Of a stretch of 64,000 bases of DNA, positions 31,262 through 39,613 are shown piece after piece; the first letter of the stretch is position 1, and every line of letters starts with the position of its first letter. The notes beneath the pieces are model-generated. The model searched no databases. It was given only the letters and a program-made list of their open reading frames with translations, and had not been told where the DNA came from. A program made the translations under genes and the position numbers. This stretch comes from Rhodovulum sp. MB263 (lineage in GTDB: Bacteria; Pseudomonadota; Alphaproteobacteria; Rhodobacterales; Rhodobacteraceae), in contig NZ_CP020384.1 of NCBI RefSeq assembly GCF_002073975.1, positions 2,046,001 through 2,110,000 on the forward strand, given 5' to 3'.

Positions 31262-32299
31262 TCAGGTCCGGCGGCGGCGCATCGCTCCGATCAGCCCGAG
31301 GCCCGCAGCCAGCATCGGCAGCGTGGCCGGAAGCGGAACCGGCGCCGGGTCGGTCGAAGGCAGCTCGCCCGCGAAGGGCTGCAGATGAACCTGACCGCGC
31401 AGCACGGCCGAAGCCGCGAAGACATTGCCCTCGATGGCGGTCGAATTGGTCAGCGCGGCATTGCCGGCCAGCACCGTGCCGTACACCATCCGATCAAGAG
31501 TGACCGAGGTCGCCTCGTAGAAGTTCCAGATGATGCGCTGCCCGTCGCTGGCCTGCAGGCCCAGAAGGTTGTCCTCGAACAGGATCGAAGACCCCGACAC
31601 ATTCAGGATCAGCGTATCGCTCGCGCCGAGGCTGAAATCGATCTGACCGATGGCGCCGCCGAAATCGGAGATGTCGAAATTGTAGACATTGAGCCCGCCG
31701 CTGGTGGCGTCGATCTTCAGCGTGTTGCCACCGCTGACGGTGGCAGTTCCGGTTGCGGCAAGCGCCGAAAGATCCTCCGAGGCCTTGTTCAGGGTGGCAA
31801 CCATATCGGTCGGGAACAGCGCCTCGAAACCGGCATCGCCCTGAAGCCCGCTTTCGACCCGGACTCCGTCGAAGGTCGGCGTTTCCTTGTTGTTGATGTT
31901 CTGTCTCGTGCCCTCCGACAACGTCCCGCCGACCAGCACCTCGCCGGTCCGCTCGACACCGAACTGCACGGTATCGACCGAGACATCACCCCGGACAGCC
32001 AGGGTGGTTCCGCCGGAGCCGATGCGAATGGCGCCCGGCCCGCGCGCATCGCCTTCGACGATCACATCGGGATAGGCCGACCCCGGCATGTCGCGATTGG
32101 CGAAATCGGCCTTGCCCGAGGAGGCGACCAGATCGCCGCCGACATAGGCGCGTCCGTAATTGTCCTGGTTGGTGTCGAGATCGCCGGCCGTCACGATCGA
32201 GAATTGCGAGAGGATCTCCGATGCCGACAGCGTCGCCGCGGGCGCAGCCCCGCCAAGAGAGACCGCCAGCGCGGCCCCAAGCAGGAATTCCGTTTTCAT
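31262..32299 (-). CDS. choice-of-anchor A family surface protein with VPLPA-CTERM sorting signal
   Basis: 345-aa exported protein. Signal peptide at residues 1-21 (MKTEFLLGAALAVSLGGAAPA), a central beta-rich domain of the choice-of-anchor A / collagen-binding-like type (ILSQFSIVTAGDLDTNQDNY, AYVGGDLVASSGKA, GNVFAASAVLRGQVHLQPFAG), and a C-terminal tripartite signal: VPLPAT, hydrophobic LPMLAAGLGLIGA, then MRRRRT. In Rhodobacterales such VPLPA tails are thought to be processed by an exosortase-like system linked to surface polysaccharide. No such protease is in this window. I chose the ATG at 32299 because it sits directly at the signal peptide. Confidence 0.85.
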   Translation of the reverse strand: MKTEFLLGAALAVSLGGAAPAATLSASEILSQFSIVTAGDLDTNQDNYGRAYVGGDLVASSGKADFANRDMPGSAYPDVIVEGDARGPGAIRIGSGGTTLAVRGDVSVDTVQFGVERTGEVLVGGTLSEGTRQNINNKETPTFDGVRVESGLQGDAGFEALFPTDMVATLNKASEDLSALAATGTATVSGGNTLKIDATSGGLNVYNFDISDFGGAIGQIDFSLGASDTLILNVSGSSILFEDNLLGLQASDGQRIIWNFYEATSVTLDRMVYGTVLAGNAALTNSTAIEGNVFAASAVLRGQVHLQPFAGELPSTDPAPVPLPATLPMLAAGLGLIGAMRRRRT

Positions 32300-32637
32300 A
32301 TCAAGACGTCCCCAAAAGAAACTCATGGAAAATATTCCCGGCAACTGCCCCACCCGGACCGGTTGCCGATATCGGTCACTTTAATCGCTCCGGATCATTT
32401 GTCCAACGCCCCCTCAGCGGGAAAAACGGGACGCCATGCCTAGGCTGTGGCTGCGGCGTGGCGGATTTCTGCTCCGCAGGTGCCGCTTTCGCGTCATTTT
32501 CCCGAATTTGCTATTGATCGAATCCCAAACCTTCCATAGGTGACGCGAACGATCGGACCCGATCCCAACTTCGGATCTTCCCGGGGGGGCGCTAAGGGAC
32601 CGACTGGATTCAATCTGCTGGTAAGAAGGGGCGCGCC

Positions 32638-33144
32638 ATGACTGACGCCAACCTCTTCCGACTGGGGATCGGTCTGGAGACAGGCGCCCATGCGGAAGAT
32701 CACCGCGGCCACCCGGCCGCCGACGCCACTCGCGATGTCTTTGACGTTGCGCGTGACGACCATTTCATACGCCGTGAAGGCCGGATCTTTGCCGGGACCC
32801 ATCTGATCATCGAGGTCGTCGATGGCGATGGGCTGGATGACGAGGACCGGATTCAGAAGGCGTTCCGCGACTGCGTCGACGAATGCGGCGCGACGCTTCT
32901 GCACATCCACACCCACAAGTTCAGCCCCCAGGGCGTGAGCGGCGTGGCGGTGCTGGCAGAAAGCCATATCTCGGTCCACACTTGGCCCGAGATCGGCTAT
33001 GGCGCCTTCGACGTCTTCATGTGCGGCGATGCCGAACCCTGGCGGGCGGTCGACGTGCTGCGTACGGCTTTCAACGCCGGCGATATCCGCGTCAAGGAGC
33101 TGCTCCGCGGCGAGGATGTGGTGGCCGCGCGCGTCGCCGCCTGA
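32638..33144 (+). CDS. speD: S-adenosylmethionine decarboxylase proenzyme
   Basis: Makes decarboxylated SAM, the aminopropyl donor for spermidine. 168 aa, SpeH-like short class. The self-cleavage site is E108-S109 in AESHISVHTWPE, where Ser109 becomes the pyruvoyl group; downstream FMCGDAEPWRAVDVL supplies the catalytic Cys. The N-terminal ~45 residues are an extension compared with the minimal class. AAGAAGGGG precedes the ATG. speE follows on the same strand, but about 990 bp away. Confidence 0.95.
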   Translation: MTDANLFRLGIGLETGAHAEDHRGHPAADATRDVFDVARDDHFIRREGRIFAGTHLIIEVVDGDGLDDEDRIQKAFRDCVDECGATLLHIHTHKFSPQGVSGVAVLAESHISVHTWPEIGYGAFDVFMCGDAEPWRAVDVLRTAFNAGDIRVKELLRGEDVVAARVAA

Positions 33145-34133
33145 CCGGCCGGTGCCAGGCATAACCAGGCCAGAATGGTCGCGCCGTCTCGCGGCGCGAC
33201 ATACCCCTTGACATGACAATATCCTGCAAGACTTGCGGTGGCAGCCAGCCAGGATCGGTGCGGCTGCTGCGGTTGCCGAACCGATGCGCGCAGCCCCGGC
33301 AGAGCCTTCGGACTGGCGGCGGGCGGGGCGATGCCCCTGCGATACGGCATTGACGCATATCGGTCTTCTTCTCTTCGCGGCGGTCTGCGGAACGGCCCCG
33401 GTGGCTTTCGCTCTCGCAGAGACGGGGGACCCGGCATTTCGGCCCCTGACCGAAGGGTTACGGCTTGACCCCGTCGCCGGGGCCCGGAAGGCTTGCGCCA
33501 TGAAGGACGGTCCCGATATTTCCCGCAGCACCGCGCCGACCGCCACCCCGATGCGTGCCTCGATCCCGATGGCGCGCTTGGGCGAACCGGCTTTCGGGTC
33601 CGGGATCTCTGCTGCTCCGCGCCAGCCGACCGAGGCTGCGCCTATCAGGGTGCGCAAGCAGGGCCGCCACCGCCATTTCGCACTTGCCGGGAGCATGGTC
33701 GCAGGCGGGGTGCGTGTCGGGTTGGCCCGCGCCAGGGGGCATCTGCGCAGCCGCACCGGGCCGCGCAATGCCACGCCGCGCAGGATCCGGGTCTGGCATG
33801 ACCTTGGCACGGGCCCCCGCGCGGTCGCGCTCCTCAAGAGCCTCGCGGCACGCGGCGGGCTGACCGCCCCGCAGCAGGATGCGGTCCCGACCGGCCGCAA
33901 GCCGGCCTTCTTCCCGAGGCCCGGCCTCGCCCTGCCCCGGACCGGTCGCGGGCGGCGCCGGATTTGCCGCGCCTGCCCCGGCCCGCGCGCGCGGTGCGCG
34001 GGCGTGCTGTGCCGCCCCGAGCGGGCGTGCCATCTGCCTCTGACCCCGGCGGGCGCGCATGCGCTCGCCGAAGCCTTTCCGACCTGAGCCCGGGGCCGGG
34101 CCTTCAAACAGACAGAAATCAAGGAGCGACGCT
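33145..34133. other. unexplained 989-bp gap between speD and speE
   Basis: Long open frames exist on both strands (for example 33233-34087 plus, 33458-34180 minus), but their products are Arg/Pro/Ala-rich, lack recognisable motifs and look like GC-rich chance frames. The plus frame has one hydrophobic stretch (HIGLLLFAAVCGTAPVAFA) that resembles a signal peptide without a plausible start nearby. A perfect hairpin (33178-33200) follows speD. The region may be a decayed gene or regulatory DNA. Confidence 0.5.
33178..33200 (+). terminator. hairpin after speD, possible terminator
   Basis: Perfect 9-bp arms GTCGCGCCG / CGGCGCGAC around TCTCG, 34 bases past the speD stop. There is no T run after it, so it may act as a weak terminator or a 3'-end stabiliser. 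Confidence 0.5.
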
Positions 34134-34994
34134 ATGACAGACACCCTGATTCCGGGCTGGACCCTCGAACGCCTGCACAATGGCTATGGCCAGGCGCTGG
34201 AAGAGACCGAGCTGCTCTATGACAGCCGGACCGAACACCAGCGGCTGAGGGTCTTCGAAAATCCGAGCTTCGGTCGGGTGATGACGCTGGACGGCGTGGT
34301 GCAGGTGACCGAGGCCGACAATTTCATCTATCACGAGATGCTGACCCATGTGCCGATCCTCGCACATGGTGCGGCCAGGCGGGTTCTGATCGTCGGCGGC
34401 GGCGATGGCGGGATGGCGCGCGAGGTGTTGCGCCATCCCGCAGTCGAGGAGGTCACCATGGTCGAGATCGACGCCGGCGTGGTCGAGTTCTGCAAGACCT
34501 ACCTGCCCGGCATCAGCCAAGGCGCCTTCGACGATCCGCGACTGAAGCTCGTGATCGATGACGGCGCCGCCTTCATGCGCAATACCCAGCAGAAATACGA
34601 CGTGATCGTGGTCGATTCCACCGATCCGATCGGACCGGGCGAGGTGCTGTTCACCGACAGTTTCTACGGCCATGCCAAGCGCGCGCTGACCGAGGGGGGC
34701 ATCCTGGTGACGCAGAACGGAGTGCCTTTCGTCCAGGGCGCCGAGCTGACCAATTCGATGCGTGCCTTCAAGGCGCTCTTTGCCGACTGGGGATGCTACC
34801 TCGCGACGGTGCCGACCTATGCCGGCGGCCCGATGGCCTTCGGCTGGGGCACCGACGGTCCGGGCCGCGCGGTGTCGCTGGCCGAGCTCGAGGCCCGGGC
34901 GGCGGCGGCCGGGATTTCGACCGAGTATTATACCCCCGAGGTCCACAAGGCCGCCTTCGCGCTTCCGGGCTATGTCCGCCGCCTGATGCCCTGA
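34134..34994 (+). CDS. speE: spermidine synthase
   Basis: Polyamine aminopropyltransferase, 286 aa. N-terminal beta domain (GWTLERLHNGYGQALEETEL), then a Rossmann fold with VLIVGGGDGGMAREVLRHP, acidic VEIDAGVVEFC, and the catalytic VVDSTDPIGPGE with Asp. AAGGAG lies 8 bases before the ATG. Works with SpeD on the decarboxylated SAM product. It ends before a bidirectional terminator. Confidence 0.96.
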   Translation: MTDTLIPGWTLERLHNGYGQALEETELLYDSRTEHQRLRVFENPSFGRVMTLDGVVQVTEADNFIYHEMLTHVPILAHGAARRVLIVGGGDGGMAREVLRHPAVEEVTMVEIDAGVVEFCKTYLPGISQGAFDDPRLKLVIDDGAAFMRNTQQKYDVIVVDSTDPIGPGEVLFTDSFYGHAKRALTEGGILVTQNGVPFVQGAELTNSMRAFKALFADWGCYLATVPTYAGGPMAFGWGTDGPGRAVSLAELEARAAAAGISTEYYTPEVHKAAFALPGYVRRLMP

Positions 34995-35044
34995 ACCTCT
35001 TGCGCGGCCAGGGACTCTGCTGCCATCGGCCCGCACATGAGAAC

Positions 35045-35075
35045 GCCCGGAACCGGCAATCACGCGGTTCCGGGC
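35045..35075. terminator. bidirectional hairpin between speE and the DUF6456 gene
   Basis: 11-bp perfect arms GCCCGGAACCG / CGGTTCCGGGC with a 9-base loop, 50 bases past speE and 30 bases past the stop of the convergent gene at 35106. Its placement between convergent stops supports a shared terminator. Confidence 0.7.
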
Positions 35076-35105
35076 ACCAGCAAAGGCCAAAAAGCGCGTC
35101 CCCGG

Positions 35106-36197
35106 CTATCCGATCATCCCGCCCTTGTCGCCAAGGGTCTCGTAATGCCGCTTGAGCCGCTGCAGCGCGATCCTGAGCACGATCTTGCCCGAGCGCGCCG
35201 ACCAGCCCATGCGCTTCTCGGCCTGCTCCAGCCCCTCGAGAAAACAGCAGCAGCGCAGCGCCACATCGCCAAGCCCGGGCCCCAGCTCGCGCAGCGCGGC
35301 GCTCACCCTCTCCCGGGCCGCGCCCGGCCCCTCGGCCGGACCGTCATTGCTGAAGAAGGCGCCGCGATCGCCGCCGGTCAGGAACCGGTCCCAGTTCTGC
35401 GCCACCCGGGGGCCGAGCTGGGCCACCTCGAAATCCTCGCGCAACCGCTCGCCCGCCGCGACCAGATCGGGGCTGAGGAAGGGCTTGCCATCCTTTTCCT
35501 TGCGCCGTGCCAGTATCGACAGCGGCGACTCGGCCCGGTTGAAGCGGATCCGCTCGGCCCGCGCCGTCTTGCCCTCTTCCCAGTCGCGGTGCTGCTCGGC
35601 AAAGGGCGAGGCCGGCTCGGCCAGACCGTCGCGCCGCTCGGCCTCGCGCATCTGCAGCCGCTTCAGCGCCGCCCGCCCGGCCGTGCTGATATCGTAGATC
35701 GTGACCCGGCCGCGATTGCGGCAGACGATCCAGTCCTTCAATGCGAAGGCCTCGGCGACCGAGCGGTCGACGACCGCGGTCCGCGTGGTCTGACCTCCGC
35801 CACTCTCGCGCAGGATAGCGGCCTTCTCCATGTCACGGGCAACGGCCATGAACGAACCCGGCTCGTTCAGGCGCCGCAGGATGCGCAGCGCTTCGCGACT
35901 GATCGTGGCCTCATCCGCAACCGGACGACGCGAACGCATTGTCGAGGACATGTAGGGGGTCTCCTTCTGGGGATCATCGGACGGGACGGGCTCAGCGCCA
36001 AGGCGGCTCAGCGCGTCATCGATCAGGGGATCGTCCCGCCGGGTCTCCACCCGACGGACCTGGCGCATGACGGTCGAGGGATGGCAGCCCTCGATCCGGG
36101 CCAGGGCGCGCAGCGACACGCCCCCTTCGATATGAGCCAGATAGAGCCGCGCCGCCCGGGGCAGCCACGCCGGCGCGGATTGCAATTGGCGATGCAT
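35106..36197 (-). CDS. DUF6456 domain protein with N-terminal helix-turn-helix
   Basis: 363 aa. N-terminal region has a helix-turn-helix-like segment (SLRALARIEGCHPSTVMRQV, about 25-44). The middle (about 85-175) resembles a winged-helix core (SREALRILRRLNEPGSFMAV, LKDWIVCRNRGRVTIYDIST). The C-terminal ~150 residues (SPLSILARRKEKDGKPFLSP to the RLKRHYETLGDKG end) match what I recall as DUF6456. Probably a DNA-binding regulator; targets unknown. The ATG at 36195-36197 has GGAAGGAG upstream. It diverges from the DUF6477 gene across a palindrome-rich promoter gap. Confidence 0.8.
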   Translation of the reverse strand: MHRQLQSAPAWLPRAARLYLAHIEGGVSLRALARIEGCHPSTVMRQVRRVETRRDDPLIDDALSRLGAEPVPSDDPQKETPYMSSTMRSRRPVADEATISREALRILRRLNEPGSFMAVARDMEKAAILRESGGGQTTRTAVVDRSVAEAFALKDWIVCRNRGRVTIYDISTAGRAALKRLQMREAERRDGLAEPASPFAEQHRDWEEGKTARAERIRFNRAESPLSILARRKEKDGKPFLSPDLVAAGERLREDFEVAQLGPRVAQNWDRFLTGGDRGAFFSNDGPAEGPGAARERVSAALRELGPGLGDVALRCCCFLEGLEQAEKRMGWSARSGKIVLRIALQRLKRHYETLGDKGGMIG

Positions 36198-36269
36198 GGC
36201 CACGGCACTCCTTCCTTCGGCTCTCTGGAAATGCGGCCGGAGCATGGGTGCTTGCCTGCCGCATTTTAC

Positions 36270-36311
36270 AATCAAAGGTTGATTTAGTTACGTTACAGTT
36301 AACCGATTAAC
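36270..36311. promoter_or_regulatory. two palindromes in the divergent DUF6456/DUF6477 promoter gap
   Basis: AATCAA-AGG-TTGATT at 36270-36284 and GTTAA-CCGA-TTAAC at 36298-36311 are both perfect inverted repeats in an AT-rich stretch. The second contains TTAACC, the CtrA half-site core. They look like operator sites controlling one or both divergent genes. Confidence 0.5.
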
Positions 36312-36437
36312 TACGCATTCATTATTGTTTCCAGACACTAAAGATTTCTGTGGATAGAGTGCGCAGCCTCTTTCGGAGACGCAACACCCGCTATGGTTGT
36401 GCAAGGATACGCGGTGTCATTACCAGGAGGTCCTGCC

Positions 36438-36740
36438 ATGAACATGCTGCCCGCCACGCTTGCCACGCTGCGTCGCCCCCGCCTGCTGGTGCGGGCGGCG
36501 CGGTTCGGTCTGGCCGATTACCGCCGCGACCGCGATCTGGTGCGGCTGACGCAGGGACATATGCCGGGCAACGCCCGCACCGTGCTGAGCTGGCTGATCG
36601 AACAGGAAGAGCGCATGGAGGAAACCCGGAAGTCTGGCGACGCCGGATATTCGATCGCGCGGCATGTCGAGTTGCTCATCGCGCTGATAGCCGAGGCCCG
36701 GCTGATCTGCGAGATCGACAGCCAGCGTTCGGCCGGCTGA
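36438..36740 (+). CDS. DUF6477 family small protein
   Basis: 100-aa, mostly helical, cytosolic protein (MNMLPATLATLRRPRLLVRA at the start; YSIARHVELLIALIAEARL near the end). I recall this as DUF6477, a family largely limited to Rhodobacteraceae and without assigned function. CCAGGAGG lies upstream of the ATG. Divergent from the DUF6456 regulator, which may control it. Confidence 0.75.
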   Translation: MNMLPATLATLRRPRLLVRAARFGLADYRRDRDLVRLTQGHMPGNARTVLSWLIEQEERMEETRKSGDAGYSIARHVELLIALIAEARLICEIDSQRSAG

Positions 36741-36786
36741 GGGGCGGGCACAGGCGCGGGCGCCCGCCGAGCGGGGGCGCCCGGAG

Positions 36787-38337
36787 TCAGACGAAGGCGT
36801 CAGGCATTTCCGCCTTGCGCCGGGCCATGTAATCCTCGACCGCCTCACGCCGCGCCGGATCGAGCGGTGGCGCCTCGAAGCGGCTCAGCAGCGTACGGAC
36901 CCGCTCCGCGGCAAGCGTGGCGGTGTCGCGCGCGCCTTCCTCGTCCCAGGTCTCGAACGGCTTGTAATCGAGCAGATCCGTGCGCCAGAACGCCTCGCGG
37001 AAATGCGCCTGGGTATGGGCGCAGCCAAGGAAATGCCCGCCCGGGCCCACCTCGCGCAGTGCGTCCATCGCCTGCGCCGCGCCATCGGTCTCGATCCCCG
37101 CCGCCATCCGGTGCAGCGCGCCAAGCTGATCGGCATCCATCACGAATTTCTCGTAGCTTGCGACCAGCCCGCCTTCCAGCCAGCCCGCCGCGTGCAGCAT
37201 GAAGTTGACGCCTCCCAAAAGCGCCGCGTTCAGCGTATGCGCGGTCTCGTAGGCGGCCTGCGCATCGGGCAGCTTCGAGCCGCAAAGTGCCCCGCCCGAG
37301 CGGAACGGCAGCCCCAGGCGCCGCGCCAGCTGGCCTGCGCCATAAAGGATCTGGCTCGCCTCGGGCGTGCCGAAGGTCGGCGCACCGGAATTCATGTCGA
37401 TCGAGGTCACGAAGGCGCCGAAGACCACCGGCGCGCCGGGCCGCACCATCTGCGAATAGGCCACGCCCGCCATGACTTCGGCCAGCACCTGGGTCAGCGT
37501 GCCTGCCACCGTCACCGGCGCCATCGCGCCGCCCACGATGAAGGGCGAGACGATGCAGGCCTGATTGGCCGCGGCATAGACCTCGAGCGCGCCCATCATC
37601 GTCGCATCGAAGGTCAGCGGCGAGTTGATGTTGATGAGCGAGGTCATCACCGTGTTCTCGGCGACGAAGTCGGCGCCGAAGAGCTGCTCGCACATAGCCA
37701 CCGAATCCCGGGCCCGCGACGGATCGGTGACCGAGCCCATGAACGGCTTGTCCGACAGCGTCATATGGGCATGCAGCATGTCCAGATGGCGCTTGTTGAC
37801 GGGCACGTCGGTGGGTTCGCAGACGGTGCCGCCGGAATGGTGCAGCCATTTCGACATCTGCCCCAGCTGCACGAAGCGGCGGAAATCCTCCATCGTCGCA
37901 TAGCGCCGCCCGCCCTCGATGTCGCGCACGAAGGGCGGACCATAGACCGGCGCCAGAACCAGATTGCGGCCGCCGATCTCGACATTGCGCGCGGGGTTTC
38001 GGGCATGCTGGGTGAAGCGCGCGGGCGCGGTGGCGCAAAGCCTGCGCGCAAGACCGCGCGGGATGCGCACGCGTTCGCCCTCAAGCTCGGCCCCGGCCTC
38101 GCGCCAGCGCGCAAGGGCGGCCGGATTGTCGACGAAATTGACGCCGATCTCGGCCAGAACCGTCTCGGCATTGGCCTCGATGAGTTCCAGCGCCTCGGGG
38201 GTCAGGATCTCGAAATCGGGGATGTTGCGGGTGATGAACCGCGCCGTCTCGATGCCCGGATTGCTGCGCGCCGCACGCCGCGCGGCACCGCCACCGCCGC
38301 GGCCCCGGCGCGCGCCCGTCGCCTCTGCCTCGCTCAT
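36787..38337 (-). CDS. trimethylamine methyltransferase (MttB) family protein, non-pyrrolysine type
   Basis: 516-aa MttB-superfamily methyltransferase (TIM barrel), expected to move a methyl group from a quaternary or tertiary amine to a corrinoid protein. Family marks: LELIEANAETVLAEIGVNF, PVYGPPFVRDIEGGRRYAT, SININSPL-like LININSPLTFD, and GGHFLGCAHTQAHFREAFW. The frame is uninterrupted, with no in-frame amber codon, so it is not a true pyrrolysine trimethylamine enzyme and is closer to the MtgB-type group acting on glycine betaine or similar. No corrinoid protein or reductase gene is adjacent. Start MSEAEATG, with GGGAG upstream. Confidence 0.88.
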   Translation of the reverse strand: MSEAEATGARRGRGGGGAARRAARSNPGIETARFITRNIPDFEILTPEALELIEANAETVLAEIGVNFVDNPAALARWREAGAELEGERVRIPRGLARRLCATAPARFTQHARNPARNVEIGGRNLVLAPVYGPPFVRDIEGGRRYATMEDFRRFVQLGQMSKWLHHSGGTVCEPTDVPVNKRHLDMLHAHMTLSDKPFMGSVTDPSRARDSVAMCEQLFGADFVAENTVMTSLININSPLTFDATMMGALEVYAAANQACIVSPFIVGGAMAPVTVAGTLTQVLAEVMAGVAYSQMVRPGAPVVFGAFVTSIDMNSGAPTFGTPEASQILYGAGQLARRLGLPFRSGGALCGSKLPDAQAAYETAHTLNAALLGGVNFMLHAAGWLEGGLVASYEKFVMDADQLGALHRMAAGIETDGAAQAMDALREVGPGGHFLGCAHTQAHFREAFWRTDLLDYKPFETWDEEGARDTATLAAERVRTLLSRFEAPPLDPARREAVEDYMARRKAEMPDAFV

Positions 38338-38637
38338 GCACGTCTCCCGTCGTTCTGGCATTGCCTGATCAGAGTTCTAGGCCGATCCCCCGTGCCGGGC
38401 CGCGCGGTTTGCGGCCTTTCCTTTGTCTTCCGCGACATCGGCGGCGCGCCCTGCCCCGCATCTGTCCGAATTCCGGCCACCCTTTCCCTGTCTGGCCCGG
38501 GAAACGCCCGGATACGGTCGACAACCTGCCCCGTGACGGTCTCGGTCTGCGGAGATATTCTTCGTCATGTTGCCGTCCACCCGCGGTTCGTGCCGCCACG
38601 CCCGGCATAGGACCGGCATTGGACAAGAGAGGACCCG
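38338..38637. other. divergent intergenic region, MttB-family gene and carbonic anhydrase
   Basis: 300 bases between the two divergent starts. GC-rich; I see no gene and no clear promoter pair or palindrome. Confidence 0.6.
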
Positions 38638-39558
38638 ATGCCGCGTCGCCTGACCGCCTTCCTGGCCCTGACCGCCCTCGCCTTCATCGGAGGCCTGCTG
38701 GCCACCCCCGCCCCGGCCGACAGTTCGAGGCCGGGGCGGGGTCACGGCAGCCAGATGGCCGCCGCAGATCCCGCCGCGCACGGTACCGTGGCGTATGGAG
38801 CCGGTCCCGCCACCCCGGCCGCCGCTCTGGCTGGCGGCATCTGCCGCGGCTTCGGTCCCCAGGCCCCGCGCGACATCTCGGCGCCCGCCGGCCGCAATGC
38901 GCGCCTCTTCACCCTGGCGCCGCCGGCCTCCCAGATGAATCTCTGCAACATCCACACCCATACCAATGCCGAACATGCCGGTCCGGGTTTCGCGCTCAGC
39001 GCGGGCGGCGGCGAGCATGGCGGCTACAAATGCAACGAGACCGCGCAGCTGACGGAGAAGGAGCTGAAAGACCCCGCCGCCGGGCTCGGCGCCTTTCACG
39101 GCGCGAAACCCGGCGATAGCATCGAGGTGCATTGGGTGTTCAGCTCCTGCGACGTGGCCCCGGGCAAGGGGCTTGGGGCCTGCATGTCGGACAGCTGCCA
39201 GAACCCGCAACTGCGCGTCGAATCCCAGGTCTTCCTTCTGGTCAACGACCACACCGCGCTGGATTTCAAGGACTATATCTACCGCGGCCATCAGGTGCAG
39301 GGTCTGCACCAGCCGCGCGCCCTGCCCGGCGATACCGGCACGCCCGTCACCTATGGCGGCTCGACCACCGGACCGCGCTACAGCCAGACCATCTGTTCGC
39401 CGCTGCAGGTGACCTGGTCGGTCCGCCCCGACTGCGCCCGGCTCGACATCAACTCGCTTTACGAATGGGCCGCTCTCGGCAACGTCTTCGAGGAAGATCA
39501 CAGCCATGGCGTGCGTCCCCTCGTGACCGCCGTGGAGCTGCTTTCGCAAATCCGCTGA
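38638..39558 (+). CDS. secreted delta-class carbonic anhydrase
   Basis: 306-aa exported protein whose body matches the delta carbonic anhydrase family known from diatoms (TWCA1) and some marine bacteria. Zinc-site region MNLCNIHTHTNAEHAGPGF (about 99-117) holds several His residues and a Cys, followed by GEHGGYKCNE. Paired cysteines (FSSCDVAPGKGLGACMSDSC) suggest disulfides. The C-terminal FEEDHSHGVRPLV is also typical. Signal peptide at residues 1-27 (ends ATPAPA), so it acts in the periplasm or outside the cell. Likely interconverts CO2 and bicarbonate; identification rests on recalled family motifs. Confidence 0.85.
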   Translation: MPRRLTAFLALTALAFIGGLLATPAPADSSRPGRGHGSQMAAADPAAHGTVAYGAGPATPAAALAGGICRGFGPQAPRDISAPAGRNARLFTLAPPASQMNLCNIHTHTNAEHAGPGFALSAGGGEHGGYKCNETAQLTEKELKDPAAGLGAFHGAKPGDSIEVHWVFSSCDVAPGKGLGACMSDSCQNPQLRVESQVFLLVNDHTALDFKDYIYRGHQVQGLHQPRALPGDTGTPVTYGGSTTGPRYSQTICSPLQVTWSVRPDCARLDINSLYEWAALGNVFEEDHSHGVRPLVTAVELLSQIR

Positions 39559-39613
39559 CCGCCTCCGCATCCGGCGGATTGCCACGGCGCATGGGGTCGC
39601 ATAATGAGACGCC

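Noticed and set aside
33233-34087. 284-codon frame between speD and speE
   Set aside because: No homology, no plausible ribosome-binding site and Arg/Pro-rich composition; kept only as part of the unexplained gap.
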